Positions 24,220-34,573 of a stretch of DNA of 64,000 nucleotides are shown here, in pieces. This DNA is from Boesenbergia rotunda (taxonomy: Eukaryota > Streptophyta > Magnoliopsida > Zingiberales > Zingiberaceae). The position numbers were made by a program, and so were the translations under genes. The first letter of the stretch is position 1. The number at the start of each line of letters is the position of its first letter. Below the pieces are notes generated by a model. It saw only the letters and a list, made by a program, of their open reading frames with translations, had not been told where the DNA came from and made no database searches. Where the stretch lies: NCBI GenBank assembly GCA_024364735.1, contig JAGFNQ010005655.1:42566-106565 (forward strand), written 5' to 3'.

Positions 24220-24507
24220 ATGGAAGGCTTAATTCCCTTCGTCTACAAAGCTATCATTCACTACATCAACGGAGGAGGAAGAGATCGAGCTCCAGCGAAT
24301 ATGACCTCATGGTTCGATGACTTGCCCTCGACCTCGTACGTGCGTTTACCATCGACCCCCAGTGATGACTCAGGTCGACTCAGACCAACTGATGTTCACC
24401 AGCCACCCTTCTTTGCGACGTCGCCTTTGATTGATCAACCGGGTCAACTTCAACACGGTCACTTGCCTGGCGAACCACTTAAATCGATCGCAAAGGCAAT
24501 TGAATAA
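24220..24507 (+). CDS. Small plant protein, 95 residues, single exon, unknown function
   Basis: The protein starts MEGLIPFVYKAIIHYINGGG and has a second block WFDDLPSTSYVRLP near residues 31-44 followed by an acidic/Ser stretch and DVHQPPFFATS. The N-terminal hydrophobic patch plus SYxRLP block resembles a group of short, uncharacterised angiosperm proteins (from memory, unverified). There is no signal peptide with a clear cleavage site and only a weak hydrophobic segment. A TATA-like box about 70 bases upstream and a CT-rich leader support transcription. It stands alone, in spacer DNA. Function unknown. Confidence 0.7.
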   Translation: MEGLIPFVYKAIIHYINGGGRDRAPANMTSWFDDLPSTSYVRLPSTPSDDSGRLRPTDVHQPPFFATSPLIDQPGQLQHGHLPGEPLKSIAKAIE

Positions 24508-25964
24508 ATTCATGCTGTTTAAATCGATCCCGAGAAGCCGTGCCATGAATTGTGGTTGTAAATACTAAATAGGTTGTCTAAATACGACATATGTTCTTAG
24601 GATAATGATGTAAAGATTGTTGCACTATAAAGATGGAAATGAAATGGGATTGACGAAGAAGAGTTCTGTCTCATAATCTATCTCGCCCTACCTACAAAGA
24701 ACAAGCAACAAGTTGCTAGTTGCCACAAAGGTAGAAACTCTACTTCTCTAAACTAGACAGACTTTCATCTTCTGTTATTTCCCTGAAACTTTCTCCAAAC
24801 TACACAGACTTATTTTTCGGTAAATTTCCCCATCATTTCAATACTTTAGATGCATGAACTCATCCGATTGGCATGGAAGATACATCCCGGTTGCATCTTA
24901 CATTAGCATTTGGGAGACTTTGGTGGCCAAGTTGCATACTGCGGAAGATTGTGAGATTGTAACTAAGAAGATTGAACAGGTGAGAAAGGCAAATGATTTG
25001 TAATTTCACCCTTAAAAGTAGTAAGTAAATTTTCTAAAACAATAAAAGAGTCGAAGGAGAAAAGATGAAAGCTAGACAATCGAAGGTTCGTAATAAAAGA
25101 GTCCACAGAAATTGGTGAAATATCTTAATGCAGTAAGAAACTTAAAGCATCAATTGGCTGAAAGAGAGAATACGACAATATCATTTCGATGCATCAAACT
25201 AGAGTGGTCGAACCCTTTTAGACTGGAAAGAGAATCCAACCACCGTCAAATCTAAAATGATAGGATTTAACTAAGTGAACTTGGGTATCGCTGGATAATA
25301 ATGATCGGGCTCAACCAATTAGCTAAGCATGTCAAGGCTTCTTGATCGGGCATCATAAAGAAACTCAAGAAGAAAAGATGATCCAAAACAATTCAAACTT
25401 TTAGTCTCCCATTGCTAGCTAAGGTTGCTTGTTTCTATATTGGATTGGATTGGGGTACCTCTTAAATTTATCATTTCCCATTACTAAAAGATAAACAAAA
25501 CCTTATATGATGCTCCTATCAATGCGGGATCTCGAGAAAAGATCTAATACTGTATTACTGTTTGTAAAAGGCTGTTTATGTGACTCAAACTCATGACCTT
25601 GGGATAGGAACTTTAGGCTTCTTGTCTGTGTGTAACATGAATTTGCTAATGTTTAAGCCTATGCAAAGAACAAGTTGCTTCAAATATTGCCATGAACTCT
25701 ATCCGATTCAATTCAACGTCCAAAATGAATGATTTTTTTACAGACAACAACTAAACAACGAACAATTCAATGTTCTATGAGGCAGAGTTCATGGATCACG
25801 CTAATTAACAAATTGTCACAGAGTTTCGTCATGCATTCAAGAAATATTATTGAAATCACACCAATATTCTACAGCAAGAACCAGGACATTCTCTGAAAAA
25901 ACTAATAATTTAAGGCGATTAAGAATTAATGCTTACCTTACATTAGAACGGAGGAATCCGAACC
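24508..25964. other. Intergenic, no gene seen
   Basis: Moderately A/T-rich with frequent stops in all frames. The right end (about 25860-25964) is probably the 3' untranslated region of the minus-strand membrane protein gene. Nothing else recognised. Confidence 0.5.
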
Positions 25965-26552
25965 CTAACGCTGGCCGTGATGAGATCTGCGAGTGAAGGC
26001 GTAGAAGACGATGCCGGAGTAGATGAGCATTGCGATCGGGATGAGAGTCACGATGGGGACGATGGCTCCCACGGCGGCGGCGCTGCAATCGAGGCGGCCG
26101 AGCTTGATCTGGACCACGTTAACGAGGGCGAGGGTAAGGAAGCCGCAGCCGAGCACCGATCCGACTGCGGAAGAGAGGATCCCGCCGCGGAGCAGAGCCT
26201 TGTTGACCCTGGCGGTGCGCCCGTGAGGGCGCACTATCCGGATCGCCTGCTTGAGGCAGAGGGCGACGAGGCTGGAGAAGAGGAAGGCGGAGAAGGAGAA
26301 GACGTGGAAGGAGACGAGGTCCTCGGCGACGCGGTTGCTGGCGGCGCAGTCGGAGTCGGGGAGTCCGCCGTCGGGGTAGCGGGAGGGATTCCAGGCGAGG
26401 CCGATGAAGACGGCGAGGGTGAAGAGGGAGTTGACGTTGACGATGCCGTCGAGGGCCGTGATATGGATGCTGGTGCCTCCGCCGGTGTATTCCTGCTCGA
26501 GGCCGCGGGCGTGATGGTCTGGCCGGAGATCGCAGTCTTCTTCTCCGTCCAT
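25965..26552 (-). CDS. Four-helix plant membrane protein (MEE60-like, tentative)
   Basis: The 195-residue protein has an acidic, His-rich cytosolic head, the conserved HITALDGIVNVNSLFTLAVF block (about residues 30-49) leading into helix 1, and three more hydrophobic stretches (about 79-98, 119-146, 158-184), ending in basic RRSHHGQR. The ALDGIVNVNSLF block is what I recall from a plant-only family that includes proteins annotated as maternal effect embryo arrest 60; function is unknown at the molecular level. The start chosen lies in GCCATGG, an excellent context; the frame is open upstream to 26669 but that extension (basic, Gln-rich) looks like leader. Single exon. The opposite strand is also open, a by-product of G+C-rich codons. 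Confidence 0.85.
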   Translation of the reverse strand: MDGEEDCDLRPDHHARGLEQEYTGGGTSIHITALDGIVNVNSLFTLAVFIGLAWNPSRYPDGGLPDSDCAASNRVAEDLVSFHVFSFSAFLFSSLVALCLKQAIRIVRPHGRTARVNKALLRGGILSSAVGSVLGCGFLTLALVNVVQIKLGRLDCSAAAVGAIVPIVTLIPIAMLIYSGIVFYAFTRRSHHGQR

Positions 26553-27205
26553 GGCGGAGATCGATCGAGGAGCGAGATTCGCTGCGTAGAGTGGCGAGTG
26601 AGCGTTTGGTTGTCTTTGTCGTCTTTTCACTGCGAATTTGGACTTTGACGGGTAATTGTCGAATGCCACCTGATGTTTGATTAATTTAACAATAACTCCT
26701 TGGATTAATTTCCATCGAGATATTATTGTTAAAAATTCTAAAATACCTCTTTTAACCTTTTAATAATATTTTAAGGGTATTTTAACATTAATGAAAATAA
26801 TTCCTGAATAAAATTTGTATTTGACTTAATAAGGGTTCATTTATTTCGATATATTAAATATTAATATAAATATAAAATTTAAATAATTCTATAATATAAA
26901 TAATAAAATAAAGATGAGCAGGTCGCTTGTCGTAGTCGCTACTGAACCTTTAGGATGTACTCGCCTTTGCATACTGAACCTTTAGGACATTTAATAAAAA
27001 TGATTAAACCATGGGGCATACTGAAATTTTCAAAATTTTTAAATTATCTGGGCAAAAAATGAATATGTGCATTAAAATACCGCATCATTTTTTTAAATTT
27101 TCATACGTATTGCTCCTTTGAAAATAATCGCTTGTGTGTAAAAGGAAGCTGGCACGTGCGGCACATGTGACAGTAGCTGCAATTGCGAACGAGCGTCTAG
27201 TTTAA
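26553..27205. other. Upstream region of the membrane protein gene
   Basis: Leader up to about 26660, then A/T-rich DNA. A short duplicated phrase (actgaacctttagga) occurs at 26941 and 26977. No other gene. Confidence 0.5.
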
Positions 27206-29092
27206 GAGCTCCCACTGCTGATGTGGCGCCCACGAGGGAGCTCCTTCGCTCTGACACAGGGAGCAGCTCCGCCTGTGCGGAGCTCTCCTTCATGATTTTT
27301 TTTTATTTTAAATTTTAAATATTTTTTAAATTGTTAAAAAAAAACAACAACAACGGCTATGTAATTAGCCGTTGAAGTTTTTAACGGTTGGAATTAAATT
27401 TTATTTTTTATTTAAAAAATTTCTATAAATAGTATTCTTCATCAACTCATTCTTCATATCATTCTCTCATCTCTCTATTTCTTTCAACTACTAAATATTT
27501 GCATCGATTCCAAATGGCTGAAAATCCAGATCGATCGATGCTCCGTGAATTCTGGAGAAATGAATTGATGGAAGATGCGGACGATATTGATGAACAAAGA
27601 ATGCTTCGGCTATATGAACAGCGACAAACGGTACGTCAAAGAGCTCAAAGTTCTTCTAGCAGAACACAGAGGAGAAGGTATTTGAATCGGGATCGTGAAG
27701 TCGGACATGCTCGTCTTTTTAATGATTACTTCTCTGATCATCCGGTATATTCTAATGACATATTCCGACGTCGATTTCGAATGCAAAGAGGTTTATTCCT
27801 TCGTATAGTCGATGCTTTAAAAAATCATTCAGAATATTTTCAATGGAAGGTCGATGCAACGGGAAAAAAAGATTTGTCGCCACTTCAAAAATGCACGGTA
27901 GCTATTCGTCAATTGGCATATGGAGGCCCTGCTGATCATTATGATGAGTACCTGCGAATTGCTGAAACTACTGTCATCCAATGCTTATTCAACTTCTGTC
28001 GATGTGTAATTGAAGTGTTTGGAGCTCAATATTTGAGAAGACCTAATGCTGCTGATATTCAACATTTGCTTGAAATGCATGAGCAAAGACACGGCTTTCC
28101 TGGAATGTTGGGTAGTCTTGATTGTATGCATTGGCAATGGAAAAATTGCCCTGTCGCATGGAAAGGTCAGTTTACTCGAGGAGATCATGGCGTCCCAACA
28201 ATTGTGCTTGAAGCAGTCGCATCTGCGGACTTGTGGATATGGCACGCCTTTTTCGGGATTGTAGGGTCGCGTAATGATATCAATGTGCTTAATGAATCAC
28301 CTTTATTCAACAATGTCTTACAAGGAAATGCACCCGAGGTTAATTTTATGGTTAATAATACACAATATACAAAAGGATACTATTTGACTGATGGGATTTA
28401 TCCAGAATGGGCTACTTTCGTCAAGAGTTTTCCATGCCCCCAAGATCCCAAGAGAAAAATGTTTAAAGAAAGACAAGAGGCCGCGAGAAAGGATGTCGAG
28501 CGAGCATTTGAGGTGCTCCAATCTCGATGGGCAATGATCAGAGGTCCAGTACGATTTTGGTACAAGGATAATTTGAAAGACATCATGTATACATGTATTA
28601 TTTTGCACAACATGATTATCGAGAATGAGGGTGATGCAGTAGTCACTTGGTCAGATGATGAAGGAGATCCTCCATCACAAATATTTCAAGGCTCCACTCG
28701 AGAATTTTAAGAATACCTTCGGAGAAATTGTGAGCTACGTGATAATCAAGTGCATCATCAACTTCGAGCTGACTTAGTTGAGTATATCTGGGCACGATAC
28801 GGTTATAATCAGTAAAAAAATAATTTATTAATTTGTAGTGTAATATTTATGTAATTTTTTTAATTATTAATGTTATTGCAATTAGTAATCTGTGCATTTT
28901 GAATTTAATAAAAATTTAATTATGTATAATGTAAAATATGAGGAGAGATGAGAAATAAAAGTGTGGGACCCATGAAGGAGTTGTTGAGAGGTTTATTGAT
29001 AGTGGAAAGATATATGAGGTTTTTTACTTTTGACGTGGCGTATATGTGGCAACGAAGGAGCTCTGGAGGAGCTCCTACCACTATGGATGCTC
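27206..29092 (+). mobile_element. Complete PIF/Harbinger DNA transposon, 1887 bp
   Basis: The element starts GAGCTCCCACTGCTGATGTGGC and its right end, read inverted, is GAGCATCCATAGTGGTAGGA, an imperfect terminal inverted repeat. It is flanked by the 3-bp target duplication TAA on both sides (27203-27205 and 29093-29095), the Harbinger hallmark. Inside are a TATA box (tctataaatag, 27421), a pyrimidine-rich leader and one transposase gene. No second, Myb-like ORF is present, so help in trans would be needed for movement. Confidence 0.9.
27514..28710 (+). CDS. PIF/Harbinger transposase (DDE nuclease), C-terminally shortened
   Basis: The 398-residue protein is a plant Harbinger nuclease of the HARBI1/DDE_Tnp_4 kind. 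The three acidic residues of the catalytic triad are all visible: Asp in GSLDCMHWQW, Asp in GSRNDINVL, and Glu in ARKDVERAFEVLQSRW. LHNMIIENE, the usual end of the fold, follows. The start is the ATG at 27514 (MAENPDRSMLREFW); a TTG-led extension is not needed. A TAA at 28708 interrupts the frame, which continues open for about 34 codons (ending ARYGYNQ at 28816); relatives usually have this tail, so a single point change may have shortened the protein. Core domain intact; activity possible but untested. Confidence 0.92.
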   Translation: MAENPDRSMLREFWRNELMEDADDIDEQRMLRLYEQRQTVRQRAQSSSSRTQRRRYLNRDREVGHARLFNDYFSDHPVYSNDIFRRRFRMQRGLFLRIVDALKNHSEYFQWKVDATGKKDLSPLQKCTVAIRQLAYGGPADHYDEYLRIAETTVIQCLFNFCRCVIEVFGAQYLRRPNAADIQHLLEMHEQRHGFPGMLGSLDCMHWQWKNCPVAWKGQFTRGDHGVPTIVLEAVASADLWIWHAFFGIVGSRNDINVLNESPLFNNVLQGNAPEVNFMVNNTQYTKGYYLTDGIYPEWATFVKSFPCPQDPKRKMFKERQEAARKDVERAFEVLQSRWAMIRGPVRFWYKDNLKDIMYTCIILHNMIIENEGDAVVTWSDDEGDPPSQIFQGSTREF

Positions 29093-29095
29093 TAA

Positions 29096-30148
29096 CCACC
29101 GCCATGAATCTCCACGTCAAGCCACTTCCAAAGTTAAAATCTCCGCTTCCTTTAAAGATCTCGTTCCCGTATCATAACAGCACCGAGACGATAGGATCCG
29201 AGACGTTAGGCAAGGAAGAGCCGATTAGTTAAGGGAGGGCAGATTAATTATTATTGTAGGCATTAGTAATTTGATTTTTAATTATAATATATTTAAAAAA
29301 AATTAAATAAGACGTGAATTCTAAGATGTTTAACTTTTAGATTATCTATCGTGAGTACTATTCGATTTATCTTAGTGATCGATGAAAAATTTTTATAGGA
29401 CAGAATCGATCATTCGAGATTAAAAAAACTTTATTAATTAATTTTTTTTGGAACCAGTATCATAACTATTTTAGATAATTTTTTTATTACTTTATTATCG
29501 TAAATATTAAATAATTTATAAAAAAAATATAAATCCAATCCTAAAATTTTAAAATCTATTTATAAAAAAAGTATAAACCCGCACATATAATAAAAATGAG
29601 ATTTATAATGAAAGACTAGAAATTACAAATGCATATCTAATATAATACATAAATATACATAAATACATATAAATTTTATTTCATAAGAATTTATTTAGTT
29701 AGAATTTAAATTTAAATTTTAGAATTTTTAAAATATAATTTTAAATTAATTTTTTTTTAATTTGATAAATTCTTTTCTATCATTTTAATTTTAATTAGGA
29801 TTTGAAATTTTCTTTTTAAGATTTATAATTATATATTTAATTTTAAATTTTATATTTTTTAGATTTATGATTTTATTTTTTAAATTTTTAAAATTTGAAT
29901 TATAAAAAATTAAAATTACTAATAAGTTTTGAAAAAAATTTTAAGTGTTGTGAAATGAAAAAATATATATTAATGTAATTTAATTTTAAATTTTATTAAA
30001 TTAATTGATAATTATTTAGTAAAGATATAAATCTTAATTAAATAAGTAACATTTATAATATAAACATATGTTATAAATCCTGGGTTACATTTGCGCTTTA
30101 TTTTTTGTGACAAAATCAAAATAGGATGGTTGCTTGATTGGGATAATG
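29096..30148. other. A/T-rich spacer with a SINE fragment
   Basis: No gene. At about 29335-29440 a fragment of the second SINE family is visible (tagattatctatcgtgagta ... gatcgatgaaaaattttta). The rest is low-complexity A/T-rich DNA. Confidence 0.6.
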
Positions 30149-30448
30149 TTGATCCTGCCGATAAGTGAGATGGACTCCCAACTCGATGATAAGACACGTT
30201 GGTCAACGGAGGAAGGTGGTAAGAGACACGCGGCTTGGTCGAAGACTTCAGGCTCCGGCTAATGGATGCTCCCGGTCTACAAAAAAAGCAACGGTTAGTA
30301 ATCCGTCGGGCATGCTCCCAGCAAGATCTTTCGACGATCAAGTTAGAATCCGGTGGAGAAGAGGAAGTAAAAAATGAGGAGAGTATTGTAGCTTGGGTTT
30401 TCTTGCATACCTACGTGTAAGGGATCGCGGATCCTATATATAGTCGGG
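30149..30448 (-). mobile_element. Truncated Gypsy-type LTR
   Basis: Begins TGATCCTGCCGATAAGTGAG and carries the phrase ttcgacgatcaagttagaat and a TATA-like cctatatatagtcggg, both counterparts of features in the LTRs at 30449, 38884, 47894 and 52558. It breaks off exactly where the next LTR starts (TGATCC at 30449). It has no coding content. Orientation follows the complete Gypsy element at 47894. Confidence 0.6.
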
Positions 30449-31405
30449 TGATCCTGTCCCGATGCGAGGTGGAAGTCCCAAGAGTGAGATGGTATACCGA
30501 GTGCCACGAGCTGCTGACCTGGCGCCAACCTAGCTCCGACCTGCGGGAAAATAACCGTTAACAAACCCGCCGGGGAAGATCCCCGGTCAGGCCCTTCGAC
30601 GGTCAAGTCAGTATCCATAGGAAATGTAGTATAAAGCAAAGGGAGATAGCAGAAGGGAGCACAATTGCGCATACCTGCGGAAGGAAGAAGGAATGAGCTT
30701 ATATAGCCGGGGAGCTGACAACCCCTGTCTGTGTCGATGGAACAGGGATATGGTGCTTGTCAGCTCATGGGAGAGCACCGATCGGTGCCACATCATGGCG
30801 CGGGGTGCTCGTGTAGTACAGTAGTACAGTATCATTGACACATTTGTGACATAAGCCATAAATAAGTAATGTTTGCGCAGCCCCCCTTGTCATGGTTGTA
30901 CCTACGATATCCTGGAGGTGGAGTAAGGAATGATTGGTCTGGGAACCACTTATCGACCGACGGGCCCGAATGATATCGGTGGGGTCGGGTGTAATATCGC
31001 TGAGTAGCGCGAGGGTATGTCATGAGTCGGGGGGTCGCTGAGATGTAACTGTCTTGTCCTCTTTTAGTTCGCCTGGTTGAGTATCCAACCTACGAGACGT
31101 TGAGGACTGGCCTGCCTGCCCTAGCCTTGGGTCGGGTGGCCGACCCATTTGACCGAGTCAAGAGACGCTTGGCGTCTACCCGCTCGACCCGCCTCGAGGC
31201 CGGGCGGTTGGGTCTCCGGGGTCCCAAGGTGGCCTGGGCCGCTTTCCGTCGACATGGTTTATGGGTCCCTCGATTCGCCTGTACTTCGTAGGCCTTGGCC
31301 TCAGTCCCCTCGGTTCGCCTGTACTTCGCAGGCCTTGGCCTCAATCCCCTCAAGATGCAGTGCCAGGCTGGCCGGTCGAGCCCCCGTGGGTTAGGCCGGG
31401 ATCCA
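30449..31405 (-). mobile_element. Gypsy-type solo LTR or LTR fragment
   Basis: Starts TGATCCTGTCCCGATGCG and ends near GGCCGGGATCCA, in keeping with the TGATCC...GGATCA ends of the complete element at 47894-53557. Shared phrases: cgacggtcaagtcagtatcc (30599), gcttatatagccgggg (30691). The right half is G+C-rich with ctcgattcgcctgtacttcg repeated at 31271 and 31307. Open frames in this part are G+C-driven and not genes. No target duplication was found. Confidence 0.65.
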
Positions 31406-33785
31406 TTAGAAAATATATTATGATAATTTTGACCGTATTAAAATGATTTTTTATTAGATTTAAATAATTTTAATCAAATTGACAAAATAAAAATTATTAA
31501 AATATTCCATGTATAGCTATAATAATTTAGAATAAAGGTTATGATGAGACATTTTTATTAAAAAAATAAATGAATACTCTTTTGAATTTTATTTAATTTT
31601 AATCGAGCAAAAATAAAAGCGTACATTTATTTTCATTATAATTAAAAATTCATCCATTTTAAAAAAATATTAAAATTTGCTCATTATCTAGTAGTATTAG
31701 TTGAAATTGCCCCAGGCATTATTGAGATGATAACAATAGATAGTTATCACAGTGATCCTTGAATCCTGATAAGTTTCTGATTTATGTCTTAATAATGATC
31801 GATTGACCTTTTATTGTATTATTTGAAATAGTCCATTTAATGATAACGAAAAATAAAAGGTGTATTTTTAATTTGAATTCAATAAATATGGGGAAAATGG
31901 GAGAAATATAAAATTGAAGGTGTCTTTTTCATGATTCTGATAATTAAAGGCGTCCTAGTACATTTCTCGAGGTAGGAGAGTTTAATAAATATGAAAAAAA
32001 ATAGAGTAATAGGTACGATTTATCATTATTATTGCTAAACAAAATTGATCGAGAAATAAAAACAAAAAATGAGCTGGCTGGGTTGCCAATTATTTGGTGT
32101 TCTGTCAACATCTCGCATGTAATTGTTTTAAAATACAAATAAATATTTAACATTGACTTTGGAGTACTATTAATTATTCATAATAAAAAATAATTAAAGC
32201 TATTTAAAGACATGCACTTTCTATTCTAAATATTAACTATTGAGCTAGGGTATATTCAGTGAACAAATTTAATAAAATATTCAATAAATAACATGTCATT
32301 TTATATACATATGTTTGATTATTATTTGGACATCATCGATGATCCCATCTCGAATCAAACTATATCCTAAGGGGCACAGTGAACCCGTTAAAGATCGCTG
32401 CATGTAAAATATCACGTCATTCATTAAGTTTTTTCTTAAAATTTTTCACTGAGCATATCATTTTCCTTAACTATTTTACGGATACATCCGTCCTCCTACT
32501 GTAGTATATAATTATTTCTGTTCTAGACTGTCTATCACGAACATTTTTTAATTTACCTTAACGATCAGTGAAAAATTTTTATGGAACCAAACTAGTCATC
32601 CGAGATTAAAAAATCTAATTCATCATTTTTTTTGGATTAATAATTCTATTAATTTATCATCTCTATATTGAATTTTAGTTGGATTAGCAGAGACGTTAAG
32701 CGAGAGCGAATCATCTTATACTATATTAAATATCAACTATTTTTCTTTTTAAATTCACTATAAATTATTTAAAAGTATTATTTATTTATAATAATGTTAA
32801 TAATGGAATATGGGTTGGTGCATGGAAGTGGGAATGTATAAATGGAATAAAAAATATTTCATTTAATTTAATTTAAACTGATAAATTAATTTATTTGTGT
32901 TTCATTGTTTGAGTGGAGTGCATCAAGGAGACATGTTGGAGTGGATACTAAAGGGGGATAAGATTTATAAATGAGCTATATAGAGAAAAGGGGGAAAAAA
33001 AGGTAATTGTCAAAAAGGGGAACACTCAAAAGTAGGTTGATTATTTAGAAATGGGCTGCTATTTTATTTTAAAAATTTATAAATTTATTTAATATATTAA
33101 TTAAATTTTTATTAATTAACATGATTTATGAATATTATTCATTAATATTATTTAATAAGATTGTTTCAAATTTATTTATTTAATTTAATAAATTATTAAA
33201 TTTATTTATTTAATTGATCTTATGTATTAAATGAACATAAATGAATTTTTATAAGAATATCAAAATTATTCATAAATATTATATTCATTTTTATCGTGAC
33301 AATTCGTCCACTTATGACCGGCTTGATTACATCATGGGATAAGATCATTGTGTATATGGCAGGAGGCAAGAGAATCTTGTGTCGTTCGATTTGATCGACT
33401 TGAGATAAATACACACACAAAAATCAATACACTAATAAATTAAGAATCCATTCTATCGTTAATTTTAAAAAATATATGAACTCCCACAAAATTTGCTATT
33501 ACAAAAAAGATTATTTCAATCTTAAAAATATATTATATAAATTTATTTAATTAACATTAAAAATTTTGTTATGTCAAATTGAGTTCAAAGTTTGATGGCA
33601 AATGACACCACCAAACTCCCGTTAGCCCATCATATTTTTGATATTGACATCTCAGTTCCTCCCACCAGTACCAACATTGCAAATAAAGTTGTAGAGAAAA
33701 TAATATTTTTAACAAAAATTGATGATAATTAAATCATACACAATAGTGTTGTCTTTAAGGTGCTCTTTGCTTTGTGCTTACGCTC
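31406..33785. other. A/T-rich spacer with MITE and SINE fragments
   Basis: No gene. At about 32335-32415 lies a fragment of the long-TIR MITE family (gaatcaaactatatcctaag ... gtgaacccgtt). At about 32515-32620 lies a 3' fragment of the second SINE family (tagactgtctatcacgaaca ... ccgagattaaaa). The rest is low-complexity A/T-rich DNA. Confidence 0.6.
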
Positions 33786-34010
33786 CCGAGCTATGATGCA
33801 GCGGTAGGATAATTAATCGTTAATTTAGGTATCTGCGATTTGATCCCTAGTTACGATGTATTTTGTAGAAATTTTTCTTCCAAATGGAGCGTGAACCCTA
33901 GGACGCTGGGCTTCTAGACTGCCCATCGCGAGCGCTTCCCGATTTATCCTGGTGATCGGCGGAAAACTTCCATGGGACCGAGCCGGTCATCCCATGTTCA
34001 ATTTATCTGC
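33786..34010 (+). mobile_element. SINE, second family (copy 2)
   Basis: Head tatgatgcagcggtagg (box A-like), gcgatttgatccctagttac (box B-like) at 33835, body aggacgctgggcttctagac, and tail gccggtcatccc match copy 1 at 23079. A further partial copy of the middle (ttacggttcgatccatagct) lies at 34077-34140, as if a second insertion lay in tandem. Confidence 0.7.
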
Positions 34011-34573
34011 TGCCTGGTTTATTATTTTTTTTCCTTTGCTTTGTACTTGCTCCCGGATTAATTATTATTTTAGATATTTACGGTTCGATCCATAGCTACG
34101 ACGTATTTTATATATATTTTTTTTAAAAATAGTACATGAACTCTGACACGTTGAGTATTTTTATAAAATATGCCGATGTTAAAATTTAAATTATGAATAA
34201 TAGAGATGATAATTGATGGTCTTTACCTGCATTATAATCTCACGGCAGAATCAACGTATAAGCTTCTTTGACATCTGTCAATCACGGAGTATGTTTGATA
34301 TTATTAAAAACGTGTAGGGCTTTCTAAAAATGGTATTAAATTTCGGAGGTCATTTTACAAATTGTCTCCGCGATAAAAAGCGCGCCTCCACTTCCTCCAC
34401 CTATCAGTCTCTCCATCCTCCCCCCTCTCTCTCTCCCAGTGTTTGACTGTTGCTCCGGCGACCAGCGAGCAGCATCGGCATCGTTCCTTCCGCTGCCCGA
34501 GATCTGGGCCCCCGCTCGCCTGAACCGCTGTATTTCATCCGCCACCTACGTCGAGGAAGAGATCCGCACACCG

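Noticed and set aside
25977..26648. 223-residue acidic plus-strand frame
   Set aside because: Exact shadow of the minus-strand membrane protein gene, caused by G+C-rich codons; low-complexity Glu/Gly/Asp content.
31090..31394. Arg/Pro-rich frames at about 31.1-31.4 kb
   Set aside because: G+C-rich part of a Gypsy LTR; no domain and frames open on both strands.
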